Below, piece after piece: positions 25,711-34,792 of a stretch of 64,000 nt of DNA. The DNA comes from Metabacillus halosaccharovorans (GTDB lineage Bacteria > Bacillota > Bacilli > Bacillales > Bacillaceae): assembly GCF_002019635.1 (NCBI RefSeq), contig NZ_KV917371.1:1-64000 (forward strand), in the 5' to 3' direction. The notes under the pieces were generated by a model. That model saw only the letters and a program-made list of their open reading frames with translations. It made no database searches and was not told the origin of the DNA. A program made the position numbers and the translations under genes. The first letter of the stretch is position 1; every line of letters starts with the position of its first letter.

Positions 25711-26607
25711 TCATCCCTTTACAGAACCAATCATGACACCTTTTACAAAGTATTTTTGTAAAAATGGATAAACAAAAAGAATAGGTAATGTCGCTACCAT
25801 TAATGTTGCCATACGCAACGATTCAGGTGTTGTTTGTGCAATGGTTTGTAAGCCCACTGATGTACCTGATTGTGAAGCATTTTTCGCAGCATCTGCTTGT
25901 GCAATTGATTGATTTAACAGATCATTTAATAATGTCTGAACTGGTAGTAAATCTTTGCTTGTTACGAAATACGTACCTGTGAACCAGTCATTCCAATGAA
26001 ATACTCCATTAAATAAGCCAATAGTGGCAAGTACTGGCATTGATAAAGGTAAAATAATTTTTATAAAGATTTTAAAGTCACCACAGCCATCCATTTTAGC
26101 TGATTCTTCAAGTGAACTCGGGATTTGCATGAAGAAAGTTCTCAGCACAATGATGTTGAAAAAATTATATAAAAACGGGATCACATAGACCCAAAACGAA
26201 TCAATCAACCCCAGATCCCGATATAAGACAAATGTTGGAATCATTCCTCCGCTAAATAGTGTTGGAATAAAGATGAAGAAGGTAAAAAAGCTTCTTCCCG
26301 GCAGGGTTTTTTTCGTTAACGCATAAGCAAATAACGCACACAAAAATACATGTAAGGCGGTACCAATTACTGTTCGAAAAATTGTAATTTTATAAGCATC
26401 TAAAAATTTCGTATCTTGGAATATTTGAATATAATTTTCAAATGTAAACCCTCTCGGTAAAAAATAGATTGGGTTTTTCATTGCCTCTACACCATCACTA
26501 AGTGAATACGCTAAAATGTAAATAAACGGGTAGAGAGTAGTGAAAGCGAATATAGCTAACACGGTATAATTCACGATAGAAAACATCGACCATTTTTTTC
26601 TTTTCAC
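25711..26607 (-). CDS. ABC importer permease, LplC/YtcP-like
   Basis: The 298-residue protein has six predicted membrane helices and the permease EAA loop (SLEESAKMDGCGDFKIFIKI, then LPLSMPVLATI). Such permeases pair with an LplB-type partner and a long solute-binding lipoprotein to import oligosaccharides. The start is GTG with AAGGAGGG ten bases before it. It is followed by the lipoprotein gene and preceded by the second permease 15 bases away. The energising ATPase is probably a shared MsmX-type protein from elsewhere in the genome. Confidence 0.92.
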   Translation of the reverse strand: MKRKKWSMFSIVNYTVLAIFAFTTLYPFIYILAYSLSDGVEAMKNPIYFLPRGFTFENYIQIFQDTKFLDAYKITIFRTVIGTALHVFLCALFAYALTKKTLPGRSFFTFFIFIPTLFSGGMIPTFVLYRDLGLIDSFWVYVIPFLYNFFNIIVLRTFFMQIPSSLEESAKMDGCGDFKIFIKIILPLSMPVLATIGLFNGVFHWNDWFTGTYFVTSKDLLPVQTLLNDLLNQSIAQADAAKNASQSGTSVGLQTIAQTTPESLRMATLMVATLPILFVYPFLQKYFVKGVMIGSVKG

Positions 26608-26622
26608 TTGTGACTTCCCTCC

Positions 26623-27588
26623 TTACCATAAAGATGTATCATTCACTTTTTTACTCACCTGATTAGCCGTAATGATGAGGATTAACCCAATGATTCCTTG
26701 GAACAATCCGACTGCTGTTGCATAACTAAATCGCCCTTGCTCTAATCCGGCTTGAATAACATAAACATCTAAAACCGTCCCGATCTTCGCTGTTGCTGGC
26801 GTATTTAATAGTAATAACTGCTCATACCCTGCAGACATGATGCCACCACAAGCAAGAATAAATAACAGGACCATGACTCCTCTAATGGATGGTAGAGTCA
26901 CATGCCAAATTTGCCTAAAGCGATTGGCTCCATCAATCTTTGCCGCTTCATATAGTTGCGGATCAACTCCTGAAATAGCCGCTAAGTAAATGATGGCTCC
27001 CCAACCGATACCCTTCCAAATATCTGAAGCAATGATGACTTGGTAAAAATAATTGATATTTCCTAAGAACTGAATCTTGTCAAATCCGAATGTTGACAGG
27101 AGCTCATTGACCGGGCCACCATACGGAGTTAACATCCTTTGCAAGAGCGTAACAACAACTACCCAAGAAATAAAATGTGGCAGATAGGAAATGGTTTGTA
27201 CTGTTCTTTTGAATTTCGTTACCCTCACTTCATTCAACATTAATGCTAAAATTATCGGCATCGGAAACCCAATTAACAATTTCATCAAACTAATGATCAA
27301 CGTGTTCCTTATAATTTCTCCTGCTTGATAATAATTGAAAAACTGTTCAAAGTATTTCAAGCCTGCCCATGGACTCCCAAGAATTCCTTTCACAAAGTTA
27401 AAATCTTTAAAGGCAATCGTGATGCCATACATCGGAATATACGCAAAGATAAAAAACCAAATAATTCCCGGAAGTAAGAATAAATAAAACACCCTGTGCT
27501 GCCATATTCTAAACCAAATACTTTTCTTATTTGTCTTTATGATCAATTCTTGGTGGGAAGCTATCTTCACTTCAGAGTCACCTTTCAT
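26623..27588 (-). CDS. ABC importer permease, LplB/YteP-like
   Basis: About 321 residues with six predicted helices and an EAA loop (DPQLYEAAKIDGANRFRQIW, then HVTLPSIRG). It carries the N-terminal extension and PGIIWFFIFAYIPMYGI segment usual in LplB/YteP proteins. Two in-frame ATGs lie near the ribosome binding site AAGGGGAG; the second (27588) has the better spacing. It forms the channel with the permease just downstream. Confidence 0.92.
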   Translation of the reverse strand: MKGDSEVKIASHQELIIKTNKKSIWFRIWQHRVFYLFLLPGIIWFFIFAYIPMYGITIAFKDFNFVKGILGSPWAGLKYFEQFFNYYQAGEIIRNTLIISLMKLLIGFPMPIILALMLNEVRVTKFKRTVQTISYLPHFISWVVVVTLLQRMLTPYGGPVNELLSTFGFDKIQFLGNINYFYQVIIASDIWKGIGWGAIIYLAAISGVDPQLYEAAKIDGANRFRQIWHVTLPSIRGVMVLLFILACGGIMSAGYEQLLLLNTPATAKIGTVLDVYVIQAGLEQGRFSYATAVGLFQGIIGLILIITANQVSKKVNDTSLW

Positions 27589-27627
27589 TGCCATCCACTC
27601 CCCTTACATCGCGACACTTAAAAAGTT

Positions 27628-29808
27628 TCACGACCATTTCACTGAAATTTTCGTTGAATCTGTTGAACTATGAAAATATTGGACAAAAATAGTTTTCGAT
27701 TCTTCATGCCAATCCCATTCAATAGATTTGCTTTTATGACCAATGATAAGATTTGCTTGAACCGGCTTTTTAGGACAAAATATACGGGCTACTGCCTTTA
27801 TTTTTTCCGGACCTTTTACAACCATTTCAAATCCAGAATCATGATTTATGACATCTTCTATCCTTGATGAGGCTGCAATGACCTTCATCTCTGTTTCAGG
27901 CATGTCATCGTCTAAATCGTATAATAGAGTCATATCTTCAGGACCTAGTTGTAGTTGAGTGATGACTGGTAAAGCTGGATCAAATAAATTAACGAAATGT
28001 CCATTCAATTTCAACGGTGCAGCAGAAATTGATTCATCCATGACTGCCGCGATTCGATAAGGCCCTCTTTTAACCATAAAATAATTCTTCTCTTCCAACT
28101 CAACTTGGTGATTGTTCGTGTTCAAGCATTTCGTAATTAAGTCTCTATACATGTCTGCGCTTTTTCTGTCATTAGCACAATCCTCTGGGGAAATGTTCAA
28201 AAATCCCAATACCCCTTTACCAATTTCATATATGCTTTGTTCCTTTTCATTTGATAATCCTAAGATTTCAAACAAATGTTCTCTAGGAACATCATATTTT
28301 ATCTTTCCGGTATTCCACCATTCTCTTACATAGTGATATGGATCTTGATCATTCCCTACATAAATTAAAACTCCACCTTCTCTTACCCATTTAGCAAGTG
28401 CCATATGTAAATCAGGGTACTCCGGTTTTTGAAATTCATAGCTTAAGATTAAGAGGCGATAATCATTCAGGTAATTTGAAAACCGTCGAACATTATCAAA
28501 TTGAACAGGTCTAACCATAATTCCTCTCTTTATTAGCGGTAGCGCTAATCCATAAAAATGAGAGAAATTTAAAAGGTCAATGTCATCCTCATTTGTCACA
28601 GTATTTGTGTCTGTACCATCATAGCGTTCGGATGAATCCTTATCATCGGTATGGAAATTTTTACGTTGATACATCATAGAATCTGAAACAAGAACCCCGA
28701 TTTTTTCTGCCATTCCGTATTCTTTAACATCATCTTGATTCATATCCCCGAGGGTGTGCATAATCGTTAACAGTGTTGTCGCATAATCTTCAGAAATTGC
28801 CTCCTTACCTGTTCCCTCTTCATTTGGATACTTTCCATCAAAAATCCGTTTTGGCCATGGAGATATTTCGTATTGAAAAATTTCAGGATGTAATAATGAA
28901 GCAACAACGGTTTTAAGGTAATTTCTTTTATAATCAGACCAAGTGTATCTAGGATTATCTTCAATAGGATCATGCAAAAACCACATGTTCCGATCTGTTC
29001 CGCTTACTAACTCCTGCATCATCCCATACTCTAATAAAGCGGTTTCAAAAGTTCGTTCCTTCCTTACACCTTCATAAACATTTTTGGTACGTGAGGTACC
29101 AGTCCAAATTTGCGCAATGTACCCATCAATTGCCGGCAGGTCAAGAAGCATCGATTCCGGACTTACAATTCGCCATTGTGTATAATTTATTAAGCTATGA
29201 GTGGGAACGTAAAATCGTAAAAAACGATTGTATTTTACAAGGGCGTATTCTTTTAACTCACTGCAAAGTCGATCTAAACTGCGTTTGTATAAATAAGCTT
29301 TTAGATGTGAAGCACGGTATTGGGCGTCAACCGAATCATGTGGCGGCTGCCATGGTTCTTTGTAATAAACTTGCCATTCTCTTTTAAAGCTTTCTGAATA
29401 TCCTCCATCAACCCAAAACTCCGGTTCCTCTAAATGAATGGCTTCAACTCCAGCATCTACCGCAAGTTTAATGCGACTTGTCAAATACTGTGTAAAAGCA
29501 ACCGTAGGGACCATATAAGGAATATCTTTACCATGAAGGATATGTGATCCTTGTTTATTTTTTTGAGCTTCATCCCAATGTTCGCGACCATCGAATTTTC
29601 CATACAAATAATCTTGATATTCTCCCCATGCAATCCCTGTCATTAAATGAACAACATATCCCTTGTTTTTCCATTCTTGAATTCGCCTTGGCATTGATTC
29701 ATCTATGCCGTAAACCATGACAAAATCGGATTGTAAATCATATGTAGCCTTGTAAGGAGCTGACTCTTGGAAACCTGTCCTTTCTTCTCTGCGATCCCTA
29801 ATGTTCAT
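27628..29808 (-). CDS. unrecognised 726-residue protein, putative glycoside hydrolase
   Basis: I cannot name a family. What can be seen: residues about 1-400 read like a (beta/alpha)8 barrel, with a strand ending GVEAIHLEEPEFW whose two glutamates could be catalytic, and many surface aromatic residues (AWGEYQDYLYGKF, QIWTGTSRTKN). Residues about 440-560 (LLILSYEFQKPEYPDLHM, then WVREGGVLIYVGN) resemble the Rossmann-like domain found after the barrel in GH42-type enzymes. The last 130 residues look like a beta-sandwich. No signal peptide; GGGGAGG precedes the ATG. It sits first in the run after the secreted GxGYxYP gene and before the permeases, so it probably acts on the imported sugar. Confidence 0.6.
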   Translation of the reverse strand: MNIRDRREERTGFQESAPYKATYDLQSDFVMVYGIDESMPRRIQEWKNKGYVVHLMTGIAWGEYQDYLYGKFDGREHWDEAQKNKQGSHILHGKDIPYMVPTVAFTQYLTSRIKLAVDAGVEAIHLEEPEFWVDGGYSESFKREWQVYYKEPWQPPHDSVDAQYRASHLKAYLYKRSLDRLCSELKEYALVKYNRFLRFYVPTHSLINYTQWRIVSPESMLLDLPAIDGYIAQIWTGTSRTKNVYEGVRKERTFETALLEYGMMQELVSGTDRNMWFLHDPIEDNPRYTWSDYKRNYLKTVVASLLHPEIFQYEISPWPKRIFDGKYPNEEGTGKEAISEDYATTLLTIMHTLGDMNQDDVKEYGMAEKIGVLVSDSMMYQRKNFHTDDKDSSERYDGTDTNTVTNEDDIDLLNFSHFYGLALPLIKRGIMVRPVQFDNVRRFSNYLNDYRLLILSYEFQKPEYPDLHMALAKWVREGGVLIYVGNDQDPYHYVREWWNTGKIKYDVPREHLFEILGLSNEKEQSIYEIGKGVLGFLNISPEDCANDRKSADMYRDLITKCLNTNNHQVELEEKNYFMVKRGPYRIAAVMDESISAAPLKLNGHFVNLFDPALPVITQLQLGPEDMTLLYDLDDDMPETEMKVIAASSRIEDVINHDSGFEMVVKGPEKIKAVARIFCPKKPVQANLIIGHKSKSIEWDWHEESKTIFVQYFHSSTDSTKISVKWS

Positions 29809-29906
29809 TCTTTTTGAAGCCTCCCCTTTTTTCCTATGATTTAATTTGGATAGAGCCTCTAAAATTTATAGAGGTTCTATCCTTTCATTTCATGCAGAAA
29901 TCTCGA

Positions 29907-31967
29907 TTATTTTTTCGGTAATCCATTTGCTTCACGTATTAAATCAAAGTATTGATCTCCTCGTACCACTTCATATTCAGGTCCTAAAGAATTCACAATT
30001 TCCTGAATATGGGATGGTGTGACAGACCAGGATAACATCCCCATTGATAAAAATAGTGGTGATTCTCCATCCCAATTTGCTGCTGCCTCTGCAATCGCTT
30101 CTTTCGTTTCAGAAACACTTCCAACACCTCGTAAAATAGATATAGGAAGTTTACCATTCAAAATGGATGTTCCAGTATAATTTTCCCAACTATAGAGAAT
30201 ACCTCTAGGTTTGATATATTTGACATAATCATTCACTTCAGATTCTGTTAATGGAACATTTTGTTCATTTACACGATTAAGTGCATAAATAATATCCATT
30301 CCTGTTAATTTCATATATTTGTTTGTTTGCTTTGCAAAAAGAGGAAACGTATCATCCGGCCATGGTGTTGGATAAATATAACCAGCTCCAGACGGACCGA
30401 CAACTAATAAATCATTCTCTGTTGCAGATTGTTGATAGAAACTAAGCATCGCCGGTGCTGCATCATAGAGTAATGGAGTCGTAGACCAGTTAATTGGAAC
30501 AGACCCTCTCGCTTCATCATCCCAAAGCTGTCGTAGTTTATGCTGATTATATTGGAGATTGTCTCCTTCACCTAATGTAAACGTGACATAGATTTTATTT
30601 TCCAGTTTTGGTGCAGGAAGTGCAGCCTGCTTTTTCATTTTTCCTTTCGTCCCGGAAAAGACGGTCATGTTATTGAACCAGTCAGCCGCAAGAACATAGA
30701 CGCTATGCTCTGAAGCCAATTCAGTTGAACTAAATTCACCTGCAACATCATTGCTGAACCAACCTAAATATGGGGTGTTTGGTTCAACATCAGATAATAT
30801 TTGTTCAAATAATTCTTTTTCTTCAGGTACATTTGTTTCTAACCAAAAGACCATTGCTTTATTTGCGACTGCATAATCTCGTAAAAATCCATATGGTTCT
30901 TTCACTTCTGAAGATAAAGGTTTCACATTTGATACAGAAACTTTAAATTGATTCCACATATCAATCGAAACTTGTAAATCCTCTGTCCCGGCAGGTGGTG
31001 TAAACTTATAGACGAAGTAATTACCGTTATCTGCCCAACGGTGACCACCAAAACGATCATCAGAATTTGAATTGTTACGATCATATAAATAAGGTTCTTC
31101 CTCACTTGTTCCAGGTACAAATTGGGCAATGATTTCACCATCAGCTCTAACGGTTACTTCATGAACAGCTGGACCCCATCCGTCATTCGTGAAGGCATCT
31201 TGAAAACGTAAGTAAACATCTTCTTCACCGAGATAGTTCGATAAATCGAGATCATAAACATCTTGATTTGAGCTGTCTCTAATTTGTTCCTTCTCTTCTA
31301 GAATCGTATCAAAATCATCCCAGTTATCTTTTGGTAACTCTACACTTTTGCTGGGGTTTAACCCAACCAGCATCCGGTGCGTTGTTTTTGGCCAAAGATG
31401 TTCAAGTTGCCATTTATAAGCCTCAAGTCCGTTTTCAAATTTGCCTCGTAAATCTTCAATCACCTTAAAATCGTATGGTGCCTGTTTAAGCTTCTCAGCA
31501 AGCTCCGGACTTACTACTACTGCATTTTCCAATCCTGCCATTGTAGTGGCTACGTTTATGGTATCCTCTACTTCCGGGTCATAAATAATCATGCCAGATA
31601 CGTATTTTTTGTACTTTTTCACTAAGTCCCATGGATCGTCAATCATAGAATAAGGAACATTAATATCGTTTAACCACGTATAATTTCCTTCTTCATAATT
31701 AGATTCAATCAAATAGATCGAGTTTTTTTCTCGATTAACATTTCCTTGGAGTGTTGTAAGAAGAAGTTTTTCATCACCTGAACGCTCTCTTAAATCAACT
31801 ACATCAAGATGCTTTGCTTTCGGAAATGTTGGAAGTGCCTGATTTTTTGGCCATGTAACATTTCCGTTTTTCACCTTATTTGAATCAAGATTTTTCGCAC
31901 TAACAGATGTTACTGATAAAATAAGGGCCAATGCTAAACAGATTTGAATTAGTTTTCGAACCACCAT
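29907..31967 (-). CDS. secreted GxGYxYP-domain protein (putative glycoside hydrolase)
   Basis: The 686-residue protein begins with a signal peptide (KLIQICLALALILSVTSVSA). It contains the family motif as PSGAGYIYPTPWP at about residues 520-535, in a C-terminal half with MLSFYQQSATENDLLVVG and ILYSWENYTG. The N-terminal half (VVDLRERSGDEKLLLTTLQG) fits the matching N-terminal domain. An extra beta-sandwich-like insert of about 130 residues (near 215-345, YLRFQDAFTNDGWGPAVHEV) resembles a carbohydrate-binding jelly roll. No activity is established for the family to my knowledge. GGGAGG precedes the ATG, and a cre-like site lies 125 bases upstream. Confidence 0.85.
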   Translation of the reverse strand: MVVRKLIQICLALALILSVTSVSAKNLDSNKVKNGNVTWPKNQALPTFPKAKHLDVVDLRERSGDEKLLLTTLQGNVNREKNSIYLIESNYEEGNYTWLNDINVPYSMIDDPWDLVKKYKKYVSGMIIYDPEVEDTINVATTMAGLENAVVVSPELAEKLKQAPYDFKVIEDLRGKFENGLEAYKWQLEHLWPKTTHRMLVGLNPSKSVELPKDNWDDFDTILEEKEQIRDSSNQDVYDLDLSNYLGEEDVYLRFQDAFTNDGWGPAVHEVTVRADGEIIAQFVPGTSEEEPYLYDRNNSNSDDRFGGHRWADNGNYFVYKFTPPAGTEDLQVSIDMWNQFKVSVSNVKPLSSEVKEPYGFLRDYAVANKAMVFWLETNVPEEKELFEQILSDVEPNTPYLGWFSNDVAGEFSSTELASEHSVYVLAADWFNNMTVFSGTKGKMKKQAALPAPKLENKIYVTFTLGEGDNLQYNQHKLRQLWDDEARGSVPINWSTTPLLYDAAPAMLSFYQQSATENDLLVVGPSGAGYIYPTPWPDDTFPLFAKQTNKYMKLTGMDIIYALNRVNEQNVPLTESEVNDYVKYIKPRGILYSWENYTGTSILNGKLPISILRGVGSVSETKEAIAEAAANWDGESPLFLSMGMLSWSVTPSHIQEIVNSLGPEYEVVRGDQYFDLIREANGLPKK

Positions 31968-32090
31968 TATTCCTCCCTATAGTAGCTAATCGTTTTTCTT
32001 TGATTCAGACTTCTAAAAGGCCATGAATTGTAAACTATTTAACTATGTATCTACTCAACTATCACCTCCTAAAATGTCGTAGATCAGTTA

Positions 32091-32105
32091 ATGTTAGCGC
32101 TTACT
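32091..32105. promoter_or_regulatory. cre-like site (CcpA) upstream of the GxGYxYP/GH92 operon
   Basis: ATGTTAGCGCTTACT matches 13 of 15 positions of the catabolite-responsive element consensus WTGNAARCGNWWWCA, about 125 bases ahead of the first gene of the operon. Confidence 0.55.
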
Positions 32106-32142
32106 TTTTATTTTTTAATGCAGTTAAATGTGAAAATTAGTT

Positions 32143-32206
32143 CGTTTCATTGCGCTCCACTAAGGATTTAAAATATTATTCAAAGCAACAATCTTTGCGA
32201 AAGCAG
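32143..32206. repeat. partial copy of repeat B followed by repeat C
   Basis: TTCGTTTCATTGCGCTCCAC recurs near 41490 and 52514 and is related to the end of the full element at 36064-36165. ACAATCTTTGCGAAAGCAG (32188-32206) is the C repeat, as at 41531 and 36185. Confidence 0.6.
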
Positions 32207-32581
32207 AATTAAAAAAGGAATAATTTGACGCTTTGTAAAAGTGATAAGATTGGTGAATAGAGTACTTGATTCTCGCTATCTGTTGATTGAGCGATGAACC
32301 TGTCTGTGCATAGCCACTATATGGAACACCGATTATTTAAATATAGTTATTATGGCAATTATGTAATTCTTTTAGAAAAATTGATGAGTTAGGAAGTTAT
32401 TATTTTATTTAAGTAGAAAGTAGTGTCACTCTTAGAAGGATTAGATATGGGTAAATATGTAGAAAGCAACATTTGATATATTTAATTATATTATATAATT
32501 CATTTATGTCAATAATGCTTTTTAAGTTTTTTATACTTTTTAAGAGCGAACAATCTGAATGTGTTTTATAGATCATTAACC

Positions 32582-32644
32582 TAAATAAAGCCTGGATCAT
32601 TAAATGATCCAAGCTCTTTTTCTTGTATTAACTTAAAAACCTTT
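32582..32644 (-). terminator. terminator of the GntR/LacI-type gene; copy 2 of the 63-bp repeat
   Basis: GCCTGGATCATT pairs with ATGATCCAAGC and is flanked by T-rich sequence. The 63 bases match 17929-17991, which lie after the GH92 gene, with about 10 differences and no gaps. Confidence 0.8.
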
Positions 32645-32653
32645 ATCTCTTCC

Positions 32654-33826
32654 TTAAGGTTTTGTTAAAACCCCAGTCGTTTCTTTTATGATTAGTTTAG
32701 GAGTAAGATTTACTTTTTGATACCCCGCGTTAATCATATGATTTTGTTGATTCGTAAGCAATTGAAGTAATATTTTTGCTGCTTCTTGACCCATCATGTA
32801 TTCAGATTGCGAAATATGAGTGTATACTCCAAAGTCATCGTACCCAGATGAAGGATCGTCATAGGTAAGAATTGAAATATCCTCAGGAACTTTAAGTCCC
32901 AGTCTTTTTGATAAGCTTGAAATATACAATCCCAATTTTGCATTAAGTGTAATAAACGCAGTAGCAGATCTCTTTTCCATGAGTTGATATAAAGGATGGT
33001 CCGGCTCAAATTTATCGTAATCCACTCTAAAATCCGAGAGAATGAGGGATGGATCAATCATCGCCCCCTTCTCCTTCAACGCATCCATATAGCCTTTTAT
33101 TCTCAGCTCAACAGAAACTGTCGGTAATGCCGAATCGGAGCATATCGCAATATTCCGATGTCCTAAATCCCAAAGATGAGAAACAGCAAGCTTTGCTCCG
33201 AGAACATTATCAGAATTTACATAATTGGTTTCAACGCCGGGTAAATACCGATCAATTAGAACAAAAGGGAAATGACGAACCTTTAATTCCAAAATATCAT
33301 CATTATATATTTCAGCATCAACCGGGAAGATAAGTAAGCCTTCAGCATGCATGCTCATTAGCTCTCTAATGGCTTCACGCTCTTTTTCCTTTGAATTTTG
33401 ACTAAGTAAGATGACCAAATAATACTCTGATTCTAATAAAACTTTATTAATTCCATTAATCAATCGGATAGCAAAAAAATCATTTATACCAGGCATAATC
33501 AGTCCGATCATTTTACGTTTCTTTTGCCCTTCCATCACCAATTCAGTTGAAGTATGGGTCAGATCCTGATTTTGTACAGTAACATTTGTTAATTGGTGCA
33601 CATCCTCACTAACAAAGCTCCCCTTGCCAGGTACACGGTATATCCATCCCTCTTTTGCTAATTCTGTTAAGGCATTTGCAACCGTAATCCTACTCACATT
33701 AAAGATTTCCATTATTTCTCGTTCTGTAGGAATTTTTTCATTTGGCGATAATCGTTTCGTTACTATTTCATTTTTAAAATAATCTTGAATTTGCAAATAA
33801 AGTGGAGACCTTGATTGATTCTGCAT
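32654..33826 (-). CDS. GntR/LacI-hybrid transcriptional regulator (AraR-like architecture)
   Basis: The 390-residue protein has an N-terminal GntR winged helix (PLYLQIQDYFKNEIVTKRL, then REIMEIFNVSRITVANALTE) and a LacI-type periplasmic-binding-like domain from about residue 95 (RKMIGLIMPGINDFFAIRLI). This arrangement is typical of AraR and related sugar-sensing repressors of Firmicutes. AAGGGG precedes the ATG. It lies at the head of the GH92/GxGYxYP locus in the same direction and probably represses it until a sugar binds. Its operator was not identified. Confidence 0.9.
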   Translation of the reverse strand: MQNQSRSPLYLQIQDYFKNEIVTKRLSPNEKIPTEREIMEIFNVSRITVANALTELAKEGWIYRVPGKGSFVSEDVHQLTNVTVQNQDLTHTSTELVMEGQKKRKMIGLIMPGINDFFAIRLINGINKVLLESEYYLVILLSQNSKEKEREAIRELMSMHAEGLLIFPVDAEIYNDDILELKVRHFPFVLIDRYLPGVETNYVNSDNVLGAKLAVSHLWDLGHRNIAICSDSALPTVSVELRIKGYMDALKEKGAMIDPSLILSDFRVDYDKFEPDHPLYQLMEKRSATAFITLNAKLGLYISSLSKRLGLKVPEDISILTYDDPSSGYDDFGVYTHISQSEYMMGQEAAKILLQLLTNQQNHMINAGYQKVNLTPKLIIKETTGVLTKP

Positions 33827-33920
33827 TCGAAAAACCCCTTCTTTAACCTATATACATTTATTATATCAAATATATCATTTAGTGCAATAAAAGGGTTTTT
33901 AAAACCATTAAATTTGCAGG

Positions 33921-34145
33921 CTACTCATTATGAGTGTCATCATCACTTCTATATTCTAAAATATCGCCAGGCTGACAATCTAAAGCCTTGCAGATTGCCT
34001 CTAAGGTTGAAAATCTGACTGCTTTTGCCTTGCCATTTTTCAAGATCGAAAGGTTGGCCATCGTAATTCCAACTCTCTCCGAAAGTTCTGTTACGCTCAT
34101 TTTCCGTTTTGCCAGCATCACATCAATATTGATAATAATTGCCAT
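33921..34145 (-). CDS. small Xre/Cro-type helix-turn-helix protein (YozG-like)
   Basis: The 74-residue protein is a single helix-turn-helix domain: MLAKRKMSVTELSERVGITM, then LSILKNGKAKAVRFSTLEAI and ALDCQPGDILEY. Such short regulators are often encoded with a DUF2975 membrane protein, as here: the DUF2975 gene ends nine bases upstream and its stop overlaps the GAGGTG of this gene. The two are probably one operon. The target is unknown; it may control its own operon. Confidence 0.88.
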   Translation of the reverse strand: MAIIINIDVMLAKRKMSVTELSERVGITMANLSILKNGKAKAVRFSTLEAICKALDCQPGDILEYRSDDDTHNE

Positions 34146-34154
34146 GTTTTCACC

Positions 34155-34637
34155 TCAGACCGTAAAGTCATTTTCTGATTTTATGTCAATCGCCACTTGT
34201 AAAAGCCTTTGGAGAACAGCCGCAAACACGGCAATGACCATTGAAGCAAAGATAATAACCAGTCCGATGACAATGATTCCCGGGGCATCGTCTACTTCTG
34301 CCATTAAATAAAAGAGTGGCATCCCTGCCGCATAGAAGATACTGATTGTAAATGCACATAACTTTATCTTCTTTAAAGCATTTACAGAAATTTGTGAGAA
34401 CGCATTGTTTCTGTCGATATAGTTCAAAAGTTTATAAGCCTGATACAGCGCAAAATAAAATGGTATCGCTGATGCATACAAATCGATTAAAACGAGATAT
34501 TTGATATAAGCAAAATCCGGAAACAATTCGGCTGCAAAATTTGCAATCTCAGGGACCAAAAATATACAAATTGCGAGAACCGGGATACCAATTAGAATAA
34601 CAGCTATTTTTAAAAATAATGTTGTTCCACGATTCAT
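34155..34637 (-). CDS. DUF2975 membrane protein
   Basis: About 160 residues with four predicted membrane helices (ALFLKIAVILIGIPVLAICI-like start region, YLVLIDLYASAIPFYFALY, KLCAFTISIFYAAGMPLFYL, IIVIGLVIIFASMVIAVFAA). A NAFSQISVNALKKIK stretch between helices 2 and 3 is typical of DUF2975. The ATG at 34637 has AGAGAGGTG at good spacing; a GTG three codons upstream overlaps that site and is less likely. It is paired with the Xre-type gene, a common Firmicute two-gene unit of unknown job. Confidence 0.82.
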   Translation of the reverse strand: MNRGTTLFLKIAVILIGIPVLAICIFLVPEIANFAAELFPDFAYIKYLVLIDLYASAIPFYFALYQAYKLLNYIDRNNAFSQISVNALKKIKLCAFTISIFYAAGMPLFYLMAEVDDAPGIIVIGLVIIFASMVIAVFAAVLQRLLQVAIDIKSENDFTV

Positions 34638-34740
34638 ACATAGCACCTCTCTTCATTATTGTCAGTATGATTTTAACCTATCATTTATTGTTTTTCAATA
34701 AATAATTATTAAAAAAGGACATTTTTATGTTTTTTTCAAT

Positions 34741-34777
34741 AAAAAAAGCATTTTTCCAATGAAAAAATGCTTTTTTT
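34741..34777. terminator. bidirectional terminator after the SET-domain gene
   Basis: AAAAAAAGCATTTTT and AAAAATGCTTTTTTT form a 15-bp stem; it follows the minus-strand SET gene ending at 34793. Confidence 0.85.
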
Positions 34778-34792
34778 GGTACTTGCTATGAC

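Larger units (their letters stand above)
31968..32581. other. 614-base gap between the glycan operon and its regulator gene
   Basis: The gap holds, on the minus strand, AGGAGGTG (32063-32070) followed by an eight-codon TTG ORF (32035-32058), a cre-like site (32091-32105), a partial copy of palindromic repeat B with repeat C (32143-32206), and A/T-rich DNA without coding pattern from 32210 on. The operon promoter should lie here but no convincing -35/-10 pair was found. Confidence 0.6.
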
